A stretch of 64,000 nt of DNA. Origin: Pseudomonas sp. DTU_2021_1001937_2_SI_NGA_ILE_001. GTDB taxonomy: Bacteria; Pseudomonadota; Gammaproteobacteria; Pseudomonadales; Pseudomonadaceae. The stretch covers positions 744,001-808,000 of the forward strand of contig NZ_CP135971.1 in assembly GCF_032463525.1 (NCBI RefSeq). The letters run 5' to 3'. The position numbers and the translations under genes were made by a program. Below, piece after piece: positions 15,501 to 24,317 of the stretch (position 1 is the stretch's first letter; each line of letters begins with the position of its first letter). The notes under the pieces are model-generated. The model made no database searches. It had not been told where the DNA came from and was given only the letters and a program-made list of their open reading frames with translations.

Positions 15501-16694
15501 TCAGCCAGCTGCGCGGCGGGTGTTCTGGCGTATCAGCACGGCCAGCCACAGGCAAAGACCGAAGGCCAGCAGCGCCAGGGCGGCAAGCAGGTGCAGCATC
15601 GCGGTGCTGCCGTAATGCCCGAGGACATAGCCACAGGCCAGTGGCGCCACGGCCTGGGCCAGCAACGCGGGCCGTGCCATGCGCCCGGACACCAGCGCAT
15701 AGTCCGCCGGAGCCACCACGACCATGGGCAGGGTGCTCTTGACGATGGCGCGCAGGCCGTTGCCGACGCCGTAGCACAGCAGGCCCCAGATCACCAGGTC
15801 GGGCACGAAGTCCACCAGCAGCAGACCCAGGGCCGTCATGCCGCTGGACAGCAGGGCGGTGAACAAGGGCGCCTGGCGCTGCGCCAGCAGGTCGATGATG
15901 CGGCACAGCACCTGGGCCGGGCCGATCAACGCGGCCATGGCAATGGCCGAGGCCAGGCTGTGGCCGCGATCCTGCAGCACCGTGATGAGCACGATCGATA
16001 CGCCGGTCATCAATGCCGCCGCGATGGCAAACAGCAGGGTCATGGCCCAGTACAGCGCGGGTTCCAGCGCATCCTCGTTGCCCTTTACGGCGTGGGCGCT
16101 GCGCTGCACCGGCGTATGAGGCTCCAGGGCGTAGCGGTACAGCGGAAACAGCAGCAGCGCTGCCAGCGCGCCCAGCAAGGCGCAGGTCATTCGCCAGCCC
16201 ATGGCGTGCTCCATGATCGCCAGCAATGGCCATACCACCGTGGTGCAGAACCCGGAAATCAGCGTCACGCCGACGATGATCGGTCGGGCCTTCATGCCAT
16301 ACATGGCACCCAGCGAAGTGAACAGCGCGTCATACAGCCCGGTGGCCATGGCCGCGCCGAGCACCACCCAGGCCAGCAGGAACATCGGCAGGTTCGGCGC
16401 CAGCGCCATCAGGCCCAGGCCGGCGGCGAGGATCAGGCTGTGCACCGCCAGCACCTGGCGTCCGCCGACCCGGGCGATCATCCGCCCGCACAGCGGGGAC
16501 AGCAGCGCCGCGACCAGCAGGCCCAGCGAGGCACCACCCAGCACCCAGGGCTGCGGCCAGCCGGTGTCCCGGGCAATCGGCCCGGCCAGTACGCCGAGCA
16601 GGTAGAAGGAACCGCCCCAAGAGAGGATCTGCAACAGACCCAGCAGGACGATTTTCGGCAGGTTGGGGCGGGCGGGTGATGTGGAACTGGTCAA
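15501..16694 (-). CDS. MFS transporter
   Basis: A 397-residue inner-membrane carrier with about twelve hydrophobic segments. The MFS loop motif is degenerate (SPLCGRMIARVGGRQV), as in the drug-exporter and YbfB/OxlT-like subgroups. The N-terminus PKIVLLGLLQILSWGGSFY starts the first helix. It stands alone between the DUF6891-like gene and the DUF421 gene, with no catabolic or regulatory partner that would suggest a substrate. Export of small toxic molecules is as likely as uptake. Confidence 0.84.
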   Translation of the reverse strand: MTSSTSPARPNLPKIVLLGLLQILSWGGSFYLLGVLAGPIARDTGWPQPWVLGGASLGLLVAALLSPLCGRMIARVGGRQVLAVHSLILAAGLGLMALAPNLPMFLLAWVVLGAAMATGLYDALFTSLGAMYGMKARPIIVGVTLISGFCTTVVWPLLAIMEHAMGWRMTCALLGALAALLLFPLYRYALEPHTPVQRSAHAVKGNEDALEPALYWAMTLLFAIAAALMTGVSIVLITVLQDRGHSLASAIAMAALIGPAQVLCRIIDLLAQRQAPLFTALLSSGMTALGLLLVDFVPDLVIWGLLCYGVGNGLRAIVKSTLPMVVVAPADYALVSGRMARPALLAQAVAPLACGYVLGHYGSTAMLHLLAALALLAFGLCLWLAVLIRQNTRRAAG

Positions 16695-16810
16695 GCGTGA
16701 TCCTTGGCAAACGGCCAGGCCTGAGCGGGCAGGCGGTGGCTATGGAAAAGCGGCAGGTGCGCAGCTTAGCCGGTCGCTGGCGCGCCTGACAGTACCCGGC
16801 CGATGCCGTG

Positions 16811-17254
16811 TCAGTTGTAGGGAATGATGGACAGGCTGCCATTTCGCTCGATGATCGCGTAGCGAATCTCCTCCAGGCTGATCAGGCCTGGCCCGGAGCG
16901 CGCCGCCTCGAGTATGTCGGCCTCGGTGATGCGCGCTTCCTTCATGCGCTGGCGCAGCCATTTGCCGTCTTCGACGACGATCGTCGGGCCGCCGTCGAGC
17001 AGGCTGGCCAGGCGCGGTGAGCGCTGTTTCAGGCGCGAGAAGCCGACATCGATGGCGATCAGCGTGGCAATGATCAGCAGCGAATTGGTGACGGAGAAGT
17101 CGTCACCCAACAAGGCCTGCTGGGTGGCCTCGCCGACGATCAGCAGCAGGACGAAGTCGAAGGTGGTGAGGTCAGCCAGTGAGCGTCGCCCGGCAATCTT
17201 GAACAGCACCACCAGGGCCAGGTACATCGCGGCAGCACGTAATACGGCATCCAT
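16811..17254 (-). CDS. DUF421/YetF-family membrane protein
   Basis: A 147-residue protein of the YetF (DUF421) family. Two or three N-terminal membrane helices (LRAAAMYLALVVLFKIAGRR; DFVLLLIVGEATQQAL; SLLIIATLIAIDVGF) precede a cytoplasmic domain with the family's motif (GGPTIVVEDGKWLRQRMKEA, then EIRYAIIERNGSLSIIP). Bacillus homologues act in spore membranes and envelope stress; the Pseudomonas role is unknown. It follows the 169-residue membrane-protein gene by 12 bp on the same strand, so the two are probably co-expressed. Confidence 0.88.
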   Translation of the reverse strand: MDAVLRAAAMYLALVVLFKIAGRRSLADLTTFDFVLLLIVGEATQQALLGDDFSVTNSLLIIATLIAIDVGFSRLKQRSPRLASLLDGGPTIVVEDGKWLRQRMKEARITEADILEAARSGPGLISLEEIRYAIIERNGSLSIIPYN

Positions 17255-17266
17255 GAACGGCTTCCT

Positions 17267-17776
17267 TCAGGGGTAGATGAATTTACTCAGCGACAAGGCG
17301 GGCTGCCCTCGCAGCCCCAGGCTGCCGCGATACAGACCGACGCCGTCGCTGCGCAAGGTCAGGTACAGCGTGGCCACGCCCTGTTCGTCGCCCTGCATGG
17401 GAATCAGCAGGTCCTGGCCCTGGCTGCGCGAAGGCCCAGGCTCGGGCGTCTGGAATTCGATCGAGTAGCCTTTCAGCAGGCCGCTGCCCAGCACCAGCCA
17501 GCGCATTTCACCGGGCGCGCCGTGGCTGGTGACGATCAGGCTCTCCTGGGCGCCATTGCGGCTGAAACGCTGGTACTCGACCTGCAAGCGTCCGTCGGCG
17601 CTGCTGCGCGTCACCTGGCTGAGCGGCCCCTTGGAAAACAGCCCGCCCAGCGCGAGCGCCACCAACATGATCAGGGCCAGCCAGCCCACCCGCTCGAAAC
17701 GCCAGGTGCGGCGTTGCAAGGCCATGTTTTCCCGAATCGGTGCCTTGCGGTCGCTGAACTCTTCATCGCTCATCAT
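17267..17776 (-). CDS. Hypothetical membrane-anchored protein
   Basis: A 169-residue protein with one transmembrane segment near residues 33-49 (GWLALIMLVALALGG) after a basic cytoplasmic N-terminus. A beta-rich, presumably periplasmic domain follows (RLQVEYQRFSRNGAQESLIV and further). I do not recognise a characterised family. The start could be either of two adjacent ATGs (MMSDEEF or MSDEEF). It is the first gene of a pair with the DUF421 gene, 12 bp apart, which suggests a shared envelope function. Confidence 0.75.
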   Translation of the reverse strand: MMSDEEFSDRKAPIRENMALQRRTWRFERVGWLALIMLVALALGGLFSKGPLSQVTRSSADGRLQVEYQRFSRNGAQESLIVTSHGAPGEMRWLVLGSGLLKGYSIEFQTPEPGPSRSQGQDLLIPMQGDEQGVATLYLTLRSDGVGLYRGSLGLRGQPALSLSKFIYP

Positions 17777-17956
17777 CGGATGCCTGCCAGCCCTCGGGTC
17801 CTGTTGAAGGATAGACCGCGCGGCAACGCCACTTGCTCAACCGGGGCGCGCGCGCGCCAATGACCGTTGGTAGAAAACCGTCGGCCATTGGTCCCTGGGC
17901 GTGAACCTCGCTGGCCGCCGGTGCTTCTACCGCGTCTCTGAGAGGAGGAGATGACC

Positions 17957-18472
17957 ATGACCACCACAACCCCCCAGGAAAATCTGCTGGACTGGCTGCG
18001 TGATGCGCATGCCATGGAACAGCAGGCCGAGAAGATGCTGCAGGCGCAGAGCGAGCGGCTGGAGCACTATCCGCAGCTCAAGCGCCGTATCGACCAGCAT
18101 CTGCAAGAGACTCGCGGACAGCAGGCGCGTATCGGCGAATGTCTGCAGCGCTTGAATGACAGTCCATCGACGCTCAAGGACCTCGGCGCCAAGCTGATGG
18201 CCTTCGCCCAGGGTGTCAGCGGCATGACCATGAGTGATGAAGTGATCAAGGGCGCCATGGCCAGCTATGTGTTCGAGAACGTCGAGATTGCCATGTACAC
18301 GGTGCTGATCGCGGCTGCCAATGCTGCCCACGACCCGGAAACCCGCTCGGCCTGCGAAGCCAGCCTGTCCGAGGAAATCGACATGGCGGACTGGCTTCGC
18401 GAGCATTTGCCGGAGCTGACCCGCCAGTATCTCAGCCGTTCTCAGGCACCGGACCAGGAGGCCAAGGTCTGA
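17957..18472 (+). CDS. YciE/DUF892 ferritin-like protein
   Basis: A 171-residue all-helical protein of the YciE/YciF (DUF892) family, which folds as a ferritin-like four-helix bundle and is induced by stress in enterobacteria. Carboxylate and His positions suited to a di-metal site are present (DAHAMEQQAEKML; HLQETRGQQARI; EASLSEEIDMADWL). The second of two ATGs is chosen because GAGGAGG lies eight bases before it, whereas it abuts the first. It is a monocistronic gene with a 180-bp upstream region. Metal or peroxide protection is likely but not shown. Confidence 0.86.
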   Translation: MTTTTPQENLLDWLRDAHAMEQQAEKMLQAQSERLEHYPQLKRRIDQHLQETRGQQARIGECLQRLNDSPSTLKDLGAKLMAFAQGVSGMTMSDEVIKGAMASYVFENVEIAMYTVLIAAANAAHDPETRSACEASLSEEIDMADWLREHLPELTRQYLSRSQAPDQEAKV

Positions 18473-18655
18473 GTCGCAGCGGTTCTGATCCGGGCTGTCG
18501 TGCAATGGGACTGTGCAGGGCTGCTTATTGACGCAGGCTTTTTGCCCTGTCGAGAATGCGCGACACCCTCCTGGCGCGAGCAAAGCCGACGCTGCCCTGG
18601 TCCGGGCTGTATGATGCCGGGCAGCGTTTCGATCAGAATCAGAGTGAACAGGTCC

Positions 18656-20365
18656 ATGATAGAAGTCACCGAAGTTTCCATCGCCCAACTGCGTGAAGCC
18701 CTGCAAAGCGGGCGTACCACGGCCGTCGAACTGGTCAAGGCCTACCTGGCGCGCATCGAGGCGTTCGACGTGCCTGGCAGTGCCACGGCGTTGAATGCCG
18801 TGGTGGTGCGCAACCCGGAGGCCCTGAAAGAAGCCGAGGCTTCCGACGCCCGGCGCGCCAAGGGCCAGACCCTCGGCCCGCTGGACGGCATTCCCTACAC
18901 CGCCAAGGACAGCTATCTGGTCAAGGGGCTGACCGCCGCGTCCGGCAGCCCGGCATTCAAGGACCTGGTAGCGCAGAAGGATGCCTTCACCATCGAGCGC
19001 CTGCGTGCCGCCGGTGCCATCTGCCTGGGCAAGACCAACATGCCGCCCATGGCCAATGGCGGCATGCAACGGGGCGTCTATGGCCGCGCCGAAAGCCCCT
19101 ACAACGCCGATTACCTTACCGCGCCGTTTGCCTCTGGCTCTTCCAATGGCGCCGGCACCGCCACGGCGGCCAGCTTTTGCGCCTTCGGCATGGCCGAGGA
19201 GACCTGGTCCAGTGGCCGAGGCCCGGCCTCCAACAATGGTTTGTGTGCCTACACGCCCTCGCGCGGGGTGATCTCCATTCGTGGCAACTGGCCGTTGACG
19301 CCGACCATGGACGTGGTGGTGCCGTATGCACGCACCATGGCCGACCTGCTGGAAGTGCTCGATGTGCTGGTGGCCGACGACCCCGAGACCCGTGGCGACC
19401 TGTGGCGTCGCCAGCCGTGGGTGCCGATCCCCAAGGCCAGCTCGGTGCGCCCGGCCTCCTACCCGGCATTGGCCGCTGGCAGCGAAGCCCTGGCCGGCAA
19501 GCGTTTCGCGGTGCCGAAGATGTTCATCAACCGTGACCCGGACATGGGCACCAGTGAAAAACCGGGCATCGGCGGCCCGACTGGCCAACGCATCGATACC
19601 CGGCCGACGGTCATTGCGCTCTGGGAGCAGGCGCGCCAGGCCCTGGAAGCCGCCGGTGCCGAAGTGATCGAGAGCGATTTCCCGCTGGTGTCCAACTGCG
19701 AAGGCGACCGCCCCGGCGCGCCGACGGTGTTCAACCGTGGCCTGGTCAGCAAAGAGTTCCTGCATGACGAACTGTGGGAGCTGTCTGGCTGGGCCTTCGA
19801 CGATTTCCTGCGGGCCAACGGTGACCCCAAGCTGAACCGCCTGGAAGATGTCGATGGGCCGCAGATCTTTCCCCATGACCCTGGCACCTTGCCCAATCGC
19901 GAGGATGATCTGGCGGCGGGCATGGATGAATACGTGAACATGGCCAAGCGGGGCATTACGCCCTTCGAGCAGATTGCCACGCTGCCCGACGGCCTGCGCG
20001 GCCTGGAGCAAACCCGACGCATCGACCTGGAGGAGTGGATGCAGCGCCAGGGCTTCGACGCGGTAATCTTCCCGGCGGTCGCCGACGTGGCACCGGCCGA
20101 TTCCGACGTCAACCCGGCGTCCAACGACATTGCCTGGCGCAACGGTGTCTGGGTGGCCAACGGCAACCTGGCGATCCGTCACCTGGGCGTGCCGACGGTG
20201 ACCGTGCCCATGGGCGTCATGGATGACATCGGCATGCCGGTGGGGCTGACCTTCGCCGGTCGCGCCTATGACGACAACGCCTTGCTGCGCCTGGCCTCGG
20301 CCTTCGAAGCCACCGGCCAGCGCCGCCGCGTGCCGCCGCGCACGCCGCCTCTGACCCAGGGCTGA
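18656..20365 (+). CDS. Amidase (amidase-signature family)
   Basis: A 569-residue amidase-signature hydrolase with a Ser-cisSer-Lys triad. The Lys is in GIPYTAKDS, the cis-Ser in ASGSSNGAG and the nucleophilic Ser in ETWSSGRGPAS, where the usual TGGSIRIPAS has become TWSSGRGPAS. That loop change suggests a distinct substrate pocket. The enzyme hydrolyses a carboxamide to acid plus ammonia in the cytoplasm; no signal peptide is present. It lies upstream of an APC-type amine or amino-acid permease on the same strand, so import followed by deamidation is plausible. The substrate is not recognised. Confidence 0.86.
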   Translation: MIEVTEVSIAQLREALQSGRTTAVELVKAYLARIEAFDVPGSATALNAVVVRNPEALKEAEASDARRAKGQTLGPLDGIPYTAKDSYLVKGLTAASGSPAFKDLVAQKDAFTIERLRAAGAICLGKTNMPPMANGGMQRGVYGRAESPYNADYLTAPFASGSSNGAGTATAASFCAFGMAEETWSSGRGPASNNGLCAYTPSRGVISIRGNWPLTPTMDVVVPYARTMADLLEVLDVLVADDPETRGDLWRRQPWVPIPKASSVRPASYPALAAGSEALAGKRFAVPKMFINRDPDMGTSEKPGIGGPTGQRIDTRPTVIALWEQARQALEAAGAEVIESDFPLVSNCEGDRPGAPTVFNRGLVSKEFLHDELWELSGWAFDDFLRANGDPKLNRLEDVDGPQIFPHDPGTLPNREDDLAAGMDEYVNMAKRGITPFEQIATLPDGLRGLEQTRRIDLEEWMQRQGFDAVIFPAVADVAPADSDVNPASNDIAWRNGVWVANGNLAIRHLGVPTVTVPMGVMDDIGMPVGLTFAGRAYDDNALLRLASAFEATGQRRRVPPRTPPLTQG

Positions 20366-20384
20366 GCCAGGATCGGCCAGCCAG

Positions 20385-20413
20385 GCAAGGTCCGGCATCT
20401 CGCCGGGCCTTGC
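20385..20413. terminator. Strong hairpin between amidase and permease genes
   Basis: A 12-bp stem (GCAAGGTCCGGC with GCCGGGCCTTGC, one G-U pair) closes a 5-nt loop shortly after the amidase stop. There is no T-run, so it is not a classical rho-independent terminator. It may protect the 3' end of the amidase transcript or attenuate read-through into the permease gene. The remainder of the gap up to the permease start shows nothing else clear. Confidence 0.5.
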
Positions 20414-20580
20414 GGGCTCCAAACCCCAGCTTCGTCACGCCACGGCCTGTAGGCCCGGCGCGGCGTCGCTCGCCCATAACAATGACTGCATGGATGCACG
20501 CGCTTGAACGTGGCCCTTCATTGAAGGCTTCCACACTGCCTCGTAACGACATAACGACAAATCAGCAACGGGCAACAACG

Positions 20581-21939
20581 ATGACCAGCACACATGATTC
20601 TTCCCTTGGCGACCAACGCCTGCGTCGCGTCCTGGGCCTGCCGGCCCTGGTGTTCTTCGGCCTGGTGTACATGGTCCCGCTGACCGTCTTCACCACCTAC
20701 GGTATCGTCACCGAGACCACTGGCGGGCGCACCGTCAGTGCCTACCTGATAACCCTGGTGGCGATCCTCTTCACCGCGTTGTCCTATGGGGTGATGGTGC
20801 GCCGCTACCCGATCGCCGGCTCCGCGTATTCCTATACCAACCTGGCCTTCGGGCCCAACGTGGGCTTCCTGGCCGGCTGGTCGCTGCTGCTCGACTACCT
20901 GTTCATCCCGATGATCAACTACCTGTTGATCGGGCTGTTCCTCAATATCGCCTTCCCGCACATCCCGTCCTGGGTGTTCATCGTCGCGTCGATCAGCCTG
21001 GTCACTGCGCTGAACGTGATCGGCATCCAGTCGGTGACCAAGGTCAGCAACCTGATCGTCGGTGCCCAGTTCCTGTTCATCCTGGTGTTCGTGGTGCTGT
21101 CCTGGCGGAGTTTGTCCGGTGCGCCGGTACTCGACCTGTGGGCGCCGCTGCTCGGCGATGGCAGCCAGCCGGGGTTCGGCGCGCTGATGGCGGGTGCCGC
21201 GATCCTGTGTCTTTCGTTCCTGGGCTTCGATGCCGTATCGACCCTGGCCGAAGAAACCCGTGACGCACGGCGCGACGTACCGCTGGCGATTTTGCTGACC
21301 ACCCTGGTGGCCGGTGTGCTGTTCGCATTGCTGTCCTACATCAGCCAGCTGGTGTTGCCGGGCACTCACTTCGAGAACACCGACGCCGCTGCTACCGAGG
21401 TCATGATCAAGGCCGGCGGGCAGTTCCTCGCCAACTTCTTCACCGCCGCCTACGTGGCCGGCAACCTGGGTTCGGCGCTGGCCTCGCAGGCGGCCGTGTC
21501 ACGGATCATCTACAGCATGGGCCGCGACCGCCTGCTGCCAGTGCGCTGGTTCGGCAGCCTGTCACCGCGCTACGGTACGCCGGTGACGCCCATCGTGCTG
21601 GTGTCGCTGGTGTCATTGATGGCCATCGTCTTCGACCTGGCGACCCTGGCCTCGCTGATCAGCTTCGGCGCCCTGGTGGCCTTCTCGGCGGTCAACCTGG
21701 CAGTGATCCGCACCCACCTGTTCGGCGAGCAGCCGCAGCGCGATGCCAAGGCACTCTTGCACTATGGCCTGGTGCCGCTGATCGGCCTGGGGCTGACGCT
21801 GTGGCTGTGGACCAGCCTGTCGGGCCTGACCCTGGTCATCGGCCTGTGCTGGTTCGCGGTCGGGCTGATCTATCTCGCGGTGCTCACCGCCGGCTTCCGG
21901 CGCCCGGTGCGGCAGGTGGACTTTTCCGAGGCCGGCTAA
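20581..21939 (+). CDS. APC-family amine/amino-acid permease
   Basis: A 452-residue inner-membrane transporter of the amino acid-polyamine-organocation superfamily, with about twelve hydrophobic helices. The first helix (LGLPALVFFGLVYMVPLTVF) and the helix-6 region (SFLGFDAVSTLAEETRDARR) are diagnostic; the latter carries the family's conserved GFD and EE. The ATG follows CAACGGGCAACAACG, a weak site, and gives the normal N-terminal length. Being downstream of the amidase, it probably imports an amide, amine or amino acid for that enzyme. Confidence 0.88.
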   Translation: MTSTHDSSLGDQRLRRVLGLPALVFFGLVYMVPLTVFTTYGIVTETTGGRTVSAYLITLVAILFTALSYGVMVRRYPIAGSAYSYTNLAFGPNVGFLAGWSLLLDYLFIPMINYLLIGLFLNIAFPHIPSWVFIVASISLVTALNVIGIQSVTKVSNLIVGAQFLFILVFVVLSWRSLSGAPVLDLWAPLLGDGSQPGFGALMAGAAILCLSFLGFDAVSTLAEETRDARRDVPLAILLTTLVAGVLFALLSYISQLVLPGTHFENTDAAATEVMIKAGGQFLANFFTAAYVAGNLGSALASQAAVSRIIYSMGRDRLLPVRWFGSLSPRYGTPVTPIVLVSLVSLMAIVFDLATLASLISFGALVAFSAVNLAVIRTHLFGEQPQRDAKALLHYGLVPLIGLGLTLWLWTSLSGLTLVIGLCWFAVGLIYLAVLTAGFRRPVRQVDFSEAG

Positions 21940-22034
21940 GGGCAGGAGAGTGAGATGGCTGGCCCGAAGCGACAAGTGCTCAGGGCGCCAGCTCGTTTTG
22001 CGGATGTAAAGGCTTTCGCGCTAGCGCGTGGCTG

Positions 22035-23468
22035 TCAGGTCTGCAGGTACACCACGTGGGTATGGGTGTACTCGTACAGGCCGTGCTTGCCGTCGGCACC
22101 GCCGATGCCAGACTTGCGCACCCCGGCGTGGAAGCCCTGCATGGCCTCGAAGTTCTCGCGGTTGATGTAGGTTTCGCCGAAGTCGATCTCGCGCATGGCC
22201 TGCATGGCCTTGTTGAGGTCGCGGGTGTACAGCGACGAGGTCAGGCCGTACTCGCAATCGTTGGCCAGGGCGATGGCTTCGTCGAGGTCGTCGACGATCT
22301 GGATCGGCAGCACCGGGCCGAAGATCTCCTTGCGCATGATTTCCATGTCCGCCGTACAGCCGGCGAGCACCGTGGGCTGGTAATGAAAGCCGGCGCCCAG
22401 GTCGGCAATCTGCCCGCCGGTGATCAACTGTGCGCCCTGATCGATCGCCTTGGCCACCTTGGCAGCCACGCCGTCCAGCCCTCGGCGGTTGATCAACGGA
22501 CCCATTTCCACTTGCGAGTCGGCCACTGGATCCCCATACCGGGTTGCGGCCATGGCGGCGGCAATCCGTTCGATGAACGGCTCGGCCACCTTGCGCTCCA
22601 CATAGACGCGCTCGGCGCAGTTGCAGACCTGTCCGGTGTTGATGATCCGTGAATCGCGGATGGATTTCACCGCCAGGTCCAGGTCGGCATCGGCCAGGAC
22701 GATGGCCGGCGCCTTGCCACCCAGCTCGAGGTTGAGCTTGGTGATGTGGGGGGCAGCGGCGGCCATTATGCGTGCGCCGGTTTCCACGCTGCCGGTGAAG
22801 CTGACCATATCAACAGCCGGGTGCGCGCTCAGCGCGGCACCGATACGGCCATCACCGCAAACCACGTTGAAGACACCCGCCGGCAGCTCGGTCTCGGCCA
22901 CCAGCCGAGCAAATTCGAAGCAGTTGTTCGGCGTTTCCTCACTCGGCTTGATGACGATGGTGTTGCCGGTCAGCAGCGCCGGGGCCATCTTGCGGGCGAT
23001 GAGGAAGAACGGGAAATTCCACGGCAGGATGCCGGCTACCACGCCCAGGGGCTTGCGCAACAGGAAGATGTTTTCGCCGGGGCGGTCGCTGCTGAGGATC
23101 TCACCCTCCATGCGCCGGGCCCATTCAGCCATGTAGTCCAGGTAATCCGCCGTGAAATTCACCTCCACCTCGGCCAGCGCGCTGATCTTGCCCTGTTCCA
23201 GGGTGATGGTGCGGGCCAGGTGCGGCACCTGCTCACGGATCTTCGCGGCAATGCGCCGCAGGTAGCCGGCGCGCTCCTGGGCGGTGCGCCGTGCCCAGCC
23301 GGGTTGGGCCTTGCGAGCAGCGGCCAGGGCATCGTCCACCTGCACGGCGTCCGAGGCCGGGACCTGAGCCAGCAGGGCGCCGGTGGCCGGGTTGAAGACG
23401 TCCAGATGCTCGGCGCTGGTGACGAACTCACCATTGATGTAGTTCTGATAGACAGGCACTGAAGTCAT
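22035..23468 (-). CDS. aldA: Lactaldehyde dehydrogenase (AldA-like)
   Basis: A 477-residue NAD-dependent aldehyde dehydrogenase. Long stretches match E. coli AldA (ILPWNFPFFLIARKMAPALL; GGADGKHGLYEY). The catalytic Cys lies in NTGQVCNCAERVYV and the Glu in LELGGKAP. It would oxidise L-lactaldehyde, released by the neighbouring rhamnonate aldolase, to L-lactate. The start follows AAGGAGTGATCACC on the minus strand; an in-frame GTG nine bases earlier sits on the Shine-Dalgarno sequence and is rejected. It is the last gene of the rhm operon, 20 bp after the aldolase gene. Confidence 0.9.
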   Translation of the reverse strand: MTSVPVYQNYINGEFVTSAEHLDVFNPATGALLAQVPASDAVQVDDALAAARKAQPGWARRTAQERAGYLRRIAAKIREQVPHLARTITLEQGKISALAEVEVNFTADYLDYMAEWARRMEGEILSSDRPGENIFLLRKPLGVVAGILPWNFPFFLIARKMAPALLTGNTIVIKPSEETPNNCFEFARLVAETELPAGVFNVVCGDGRIGAALSAHPAVDMVSFTGSVETGARIMAAAAPHITKLNLELGGKAPAIVLADADLDLAVKSIRDSRIINTGQVCNCAERVYVERKVAEPFIERIAAAMAATRYGDPVADSQVEMGPLINRRGLDGVAAKVAKAIDQGAQLITGGQIADLGAGFHYQPTVLAGCTADMEIMRKEIFGPVLPIQIVDDLDEAIALANDCEYGLTSSLYTRDLNKAMQAMREIDFGETYINRENFEAMQGFHAGVRKSGIGGADGKHGLYEYTHTHVVYLQT

Positions 23469-23488
23469 GGTGATCACTCCTTGTTCTT

Positions 23489-24289
23489 TTAGTAGGTGCG
23501 TGAGGTCGACGGCGCCGCTGTGAGGTCGCGGTAGCGCGCCAGGTTATTCAGCGCGGCCTGGCGCATCAGGCTGATGTCGATGCCCACGGCGATGAACTGG
23601 CAACCCCAGGCCTGGTAGCGACGGGCGTCGTCTTCGGCGGGGGCGAGAATGCCGCAAGCCTTGCCGGCGGCCAGGGTCGCGTCGATGGCCTGGCGGATGC
23701 ACTGCTGGACCTCGCGGTGCGAAGGGTTGCCGACATGGCCCAGTCCGGTGGACAGGTCGGCCGGCCCGATGAACACGGCGTCCACGCCCTCCACGGCGGC
23801 GATGGCGGCGGCATTGTCGATGCCGGCACGCGACTCCACCTGGACGATCAGGCACAGCTCGCGTTGTGCGTCGAGAATATAGTCAGGTACGGCGTCCCAG
23901 CGCGTAGCGCGGGTCAGGCCACCGCCGACGCCGCGAAAGCCGTGGGGTGGGTAGCGCATGGCCTGGACCAGCGCGCGGGCCTGTTCGGCGCTTTCCACCA
24001 TGGGGATCATCAGCGTCTGCACGCCGATATCCAGCAATTGCTTGATCAGTAGTTGGTCATGGCCCACCGCACGCACCACCGGGGCAGTGTGATAAGGCGC
24101 GACGGCCTGCAGTTGGGCAAGGATCGACGGCACGGTGTTGGGGGCATGTTCCCCGTCGATCAGCATCCAGTCATAGCCGAAGCTGGCGGTGATCTCCGTG
24201 GCATAAGGGTGGGCAAAGCCGGCCCAGATGCCGTACAGGGGCTCGCCATGGGCGAGACCGGCCTTGAAAGGGTTGCGAGGCAGAATCAT
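23489..24289 (-). CDS. rhmA: 2-keto-3-deoxy-L-rhamnonate aldolase (HpcH/HpaI family)
   Basis: A 266-residue class II pyruvate aldolase. Landmarks shared with E. coli RhmA (YfaU) are YDWMLIDGEHAPNT, the metal-binding VQVESRAGIDN, and FIGPADLSTGLG. It cleaves 2-keto-3-deoxy-L-rhamnonate to pyruvate and L-lactaldehyde using a divalent metal. HpcH-type 4-hydroxy-2-oxoheptanedioate aldolase is the alternative within the family, but the adjacent rhamnonate dehydratase and lactaldehyde dehydrogenase genes decide for RhmA. It follows the dehydratase gene by 28 bp. Confidence 0.9.
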   Translation of the reverse strand: MILPRNPFKAGLAHGEPLYGIWAGFAHPYATEITASFGYDWMLIDGEHAPNTVPSILAQLQAVAPYHTAPVVRAVGHDQLLIKQLLDIGVQTLMIPMVESAEQARALVQAMRYPPHGFRGVGGGLTRATRWDAVPDYILDAQRELCLIVQVESRAGIDNAAAIAAVEGVDAVFIGPADLSTGLGHVGNPSHREVQQCIRQAIDATLAAGKACGILAPAEDDARRYQAWGCQFIAVGIDISLMRQAALNNLARYRDLTAAPSTSRTY

Positions 24290-24317
24290 GGAAGACTCCC
24301 AGAGGGCTAATGAGGGC

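Noticed and set aside
17868..17905. CCAATG...CATTGG inverted repeat upstream of the YciE-like gene as an operator
   Set aside because: Arms are only 6 bp and the spacer is long, so chance symmetry in this GC-rich gap is likely.
17927..20422. An 831-codon open frame on the minus strand antisense to the amidase gene
   Set aside because: It covers two genes with clear families on the other strand. Its protein is rich in His, Gln, Gly and Arg, typical of an antisense frame in high-GC DNA, and resembles nothing.
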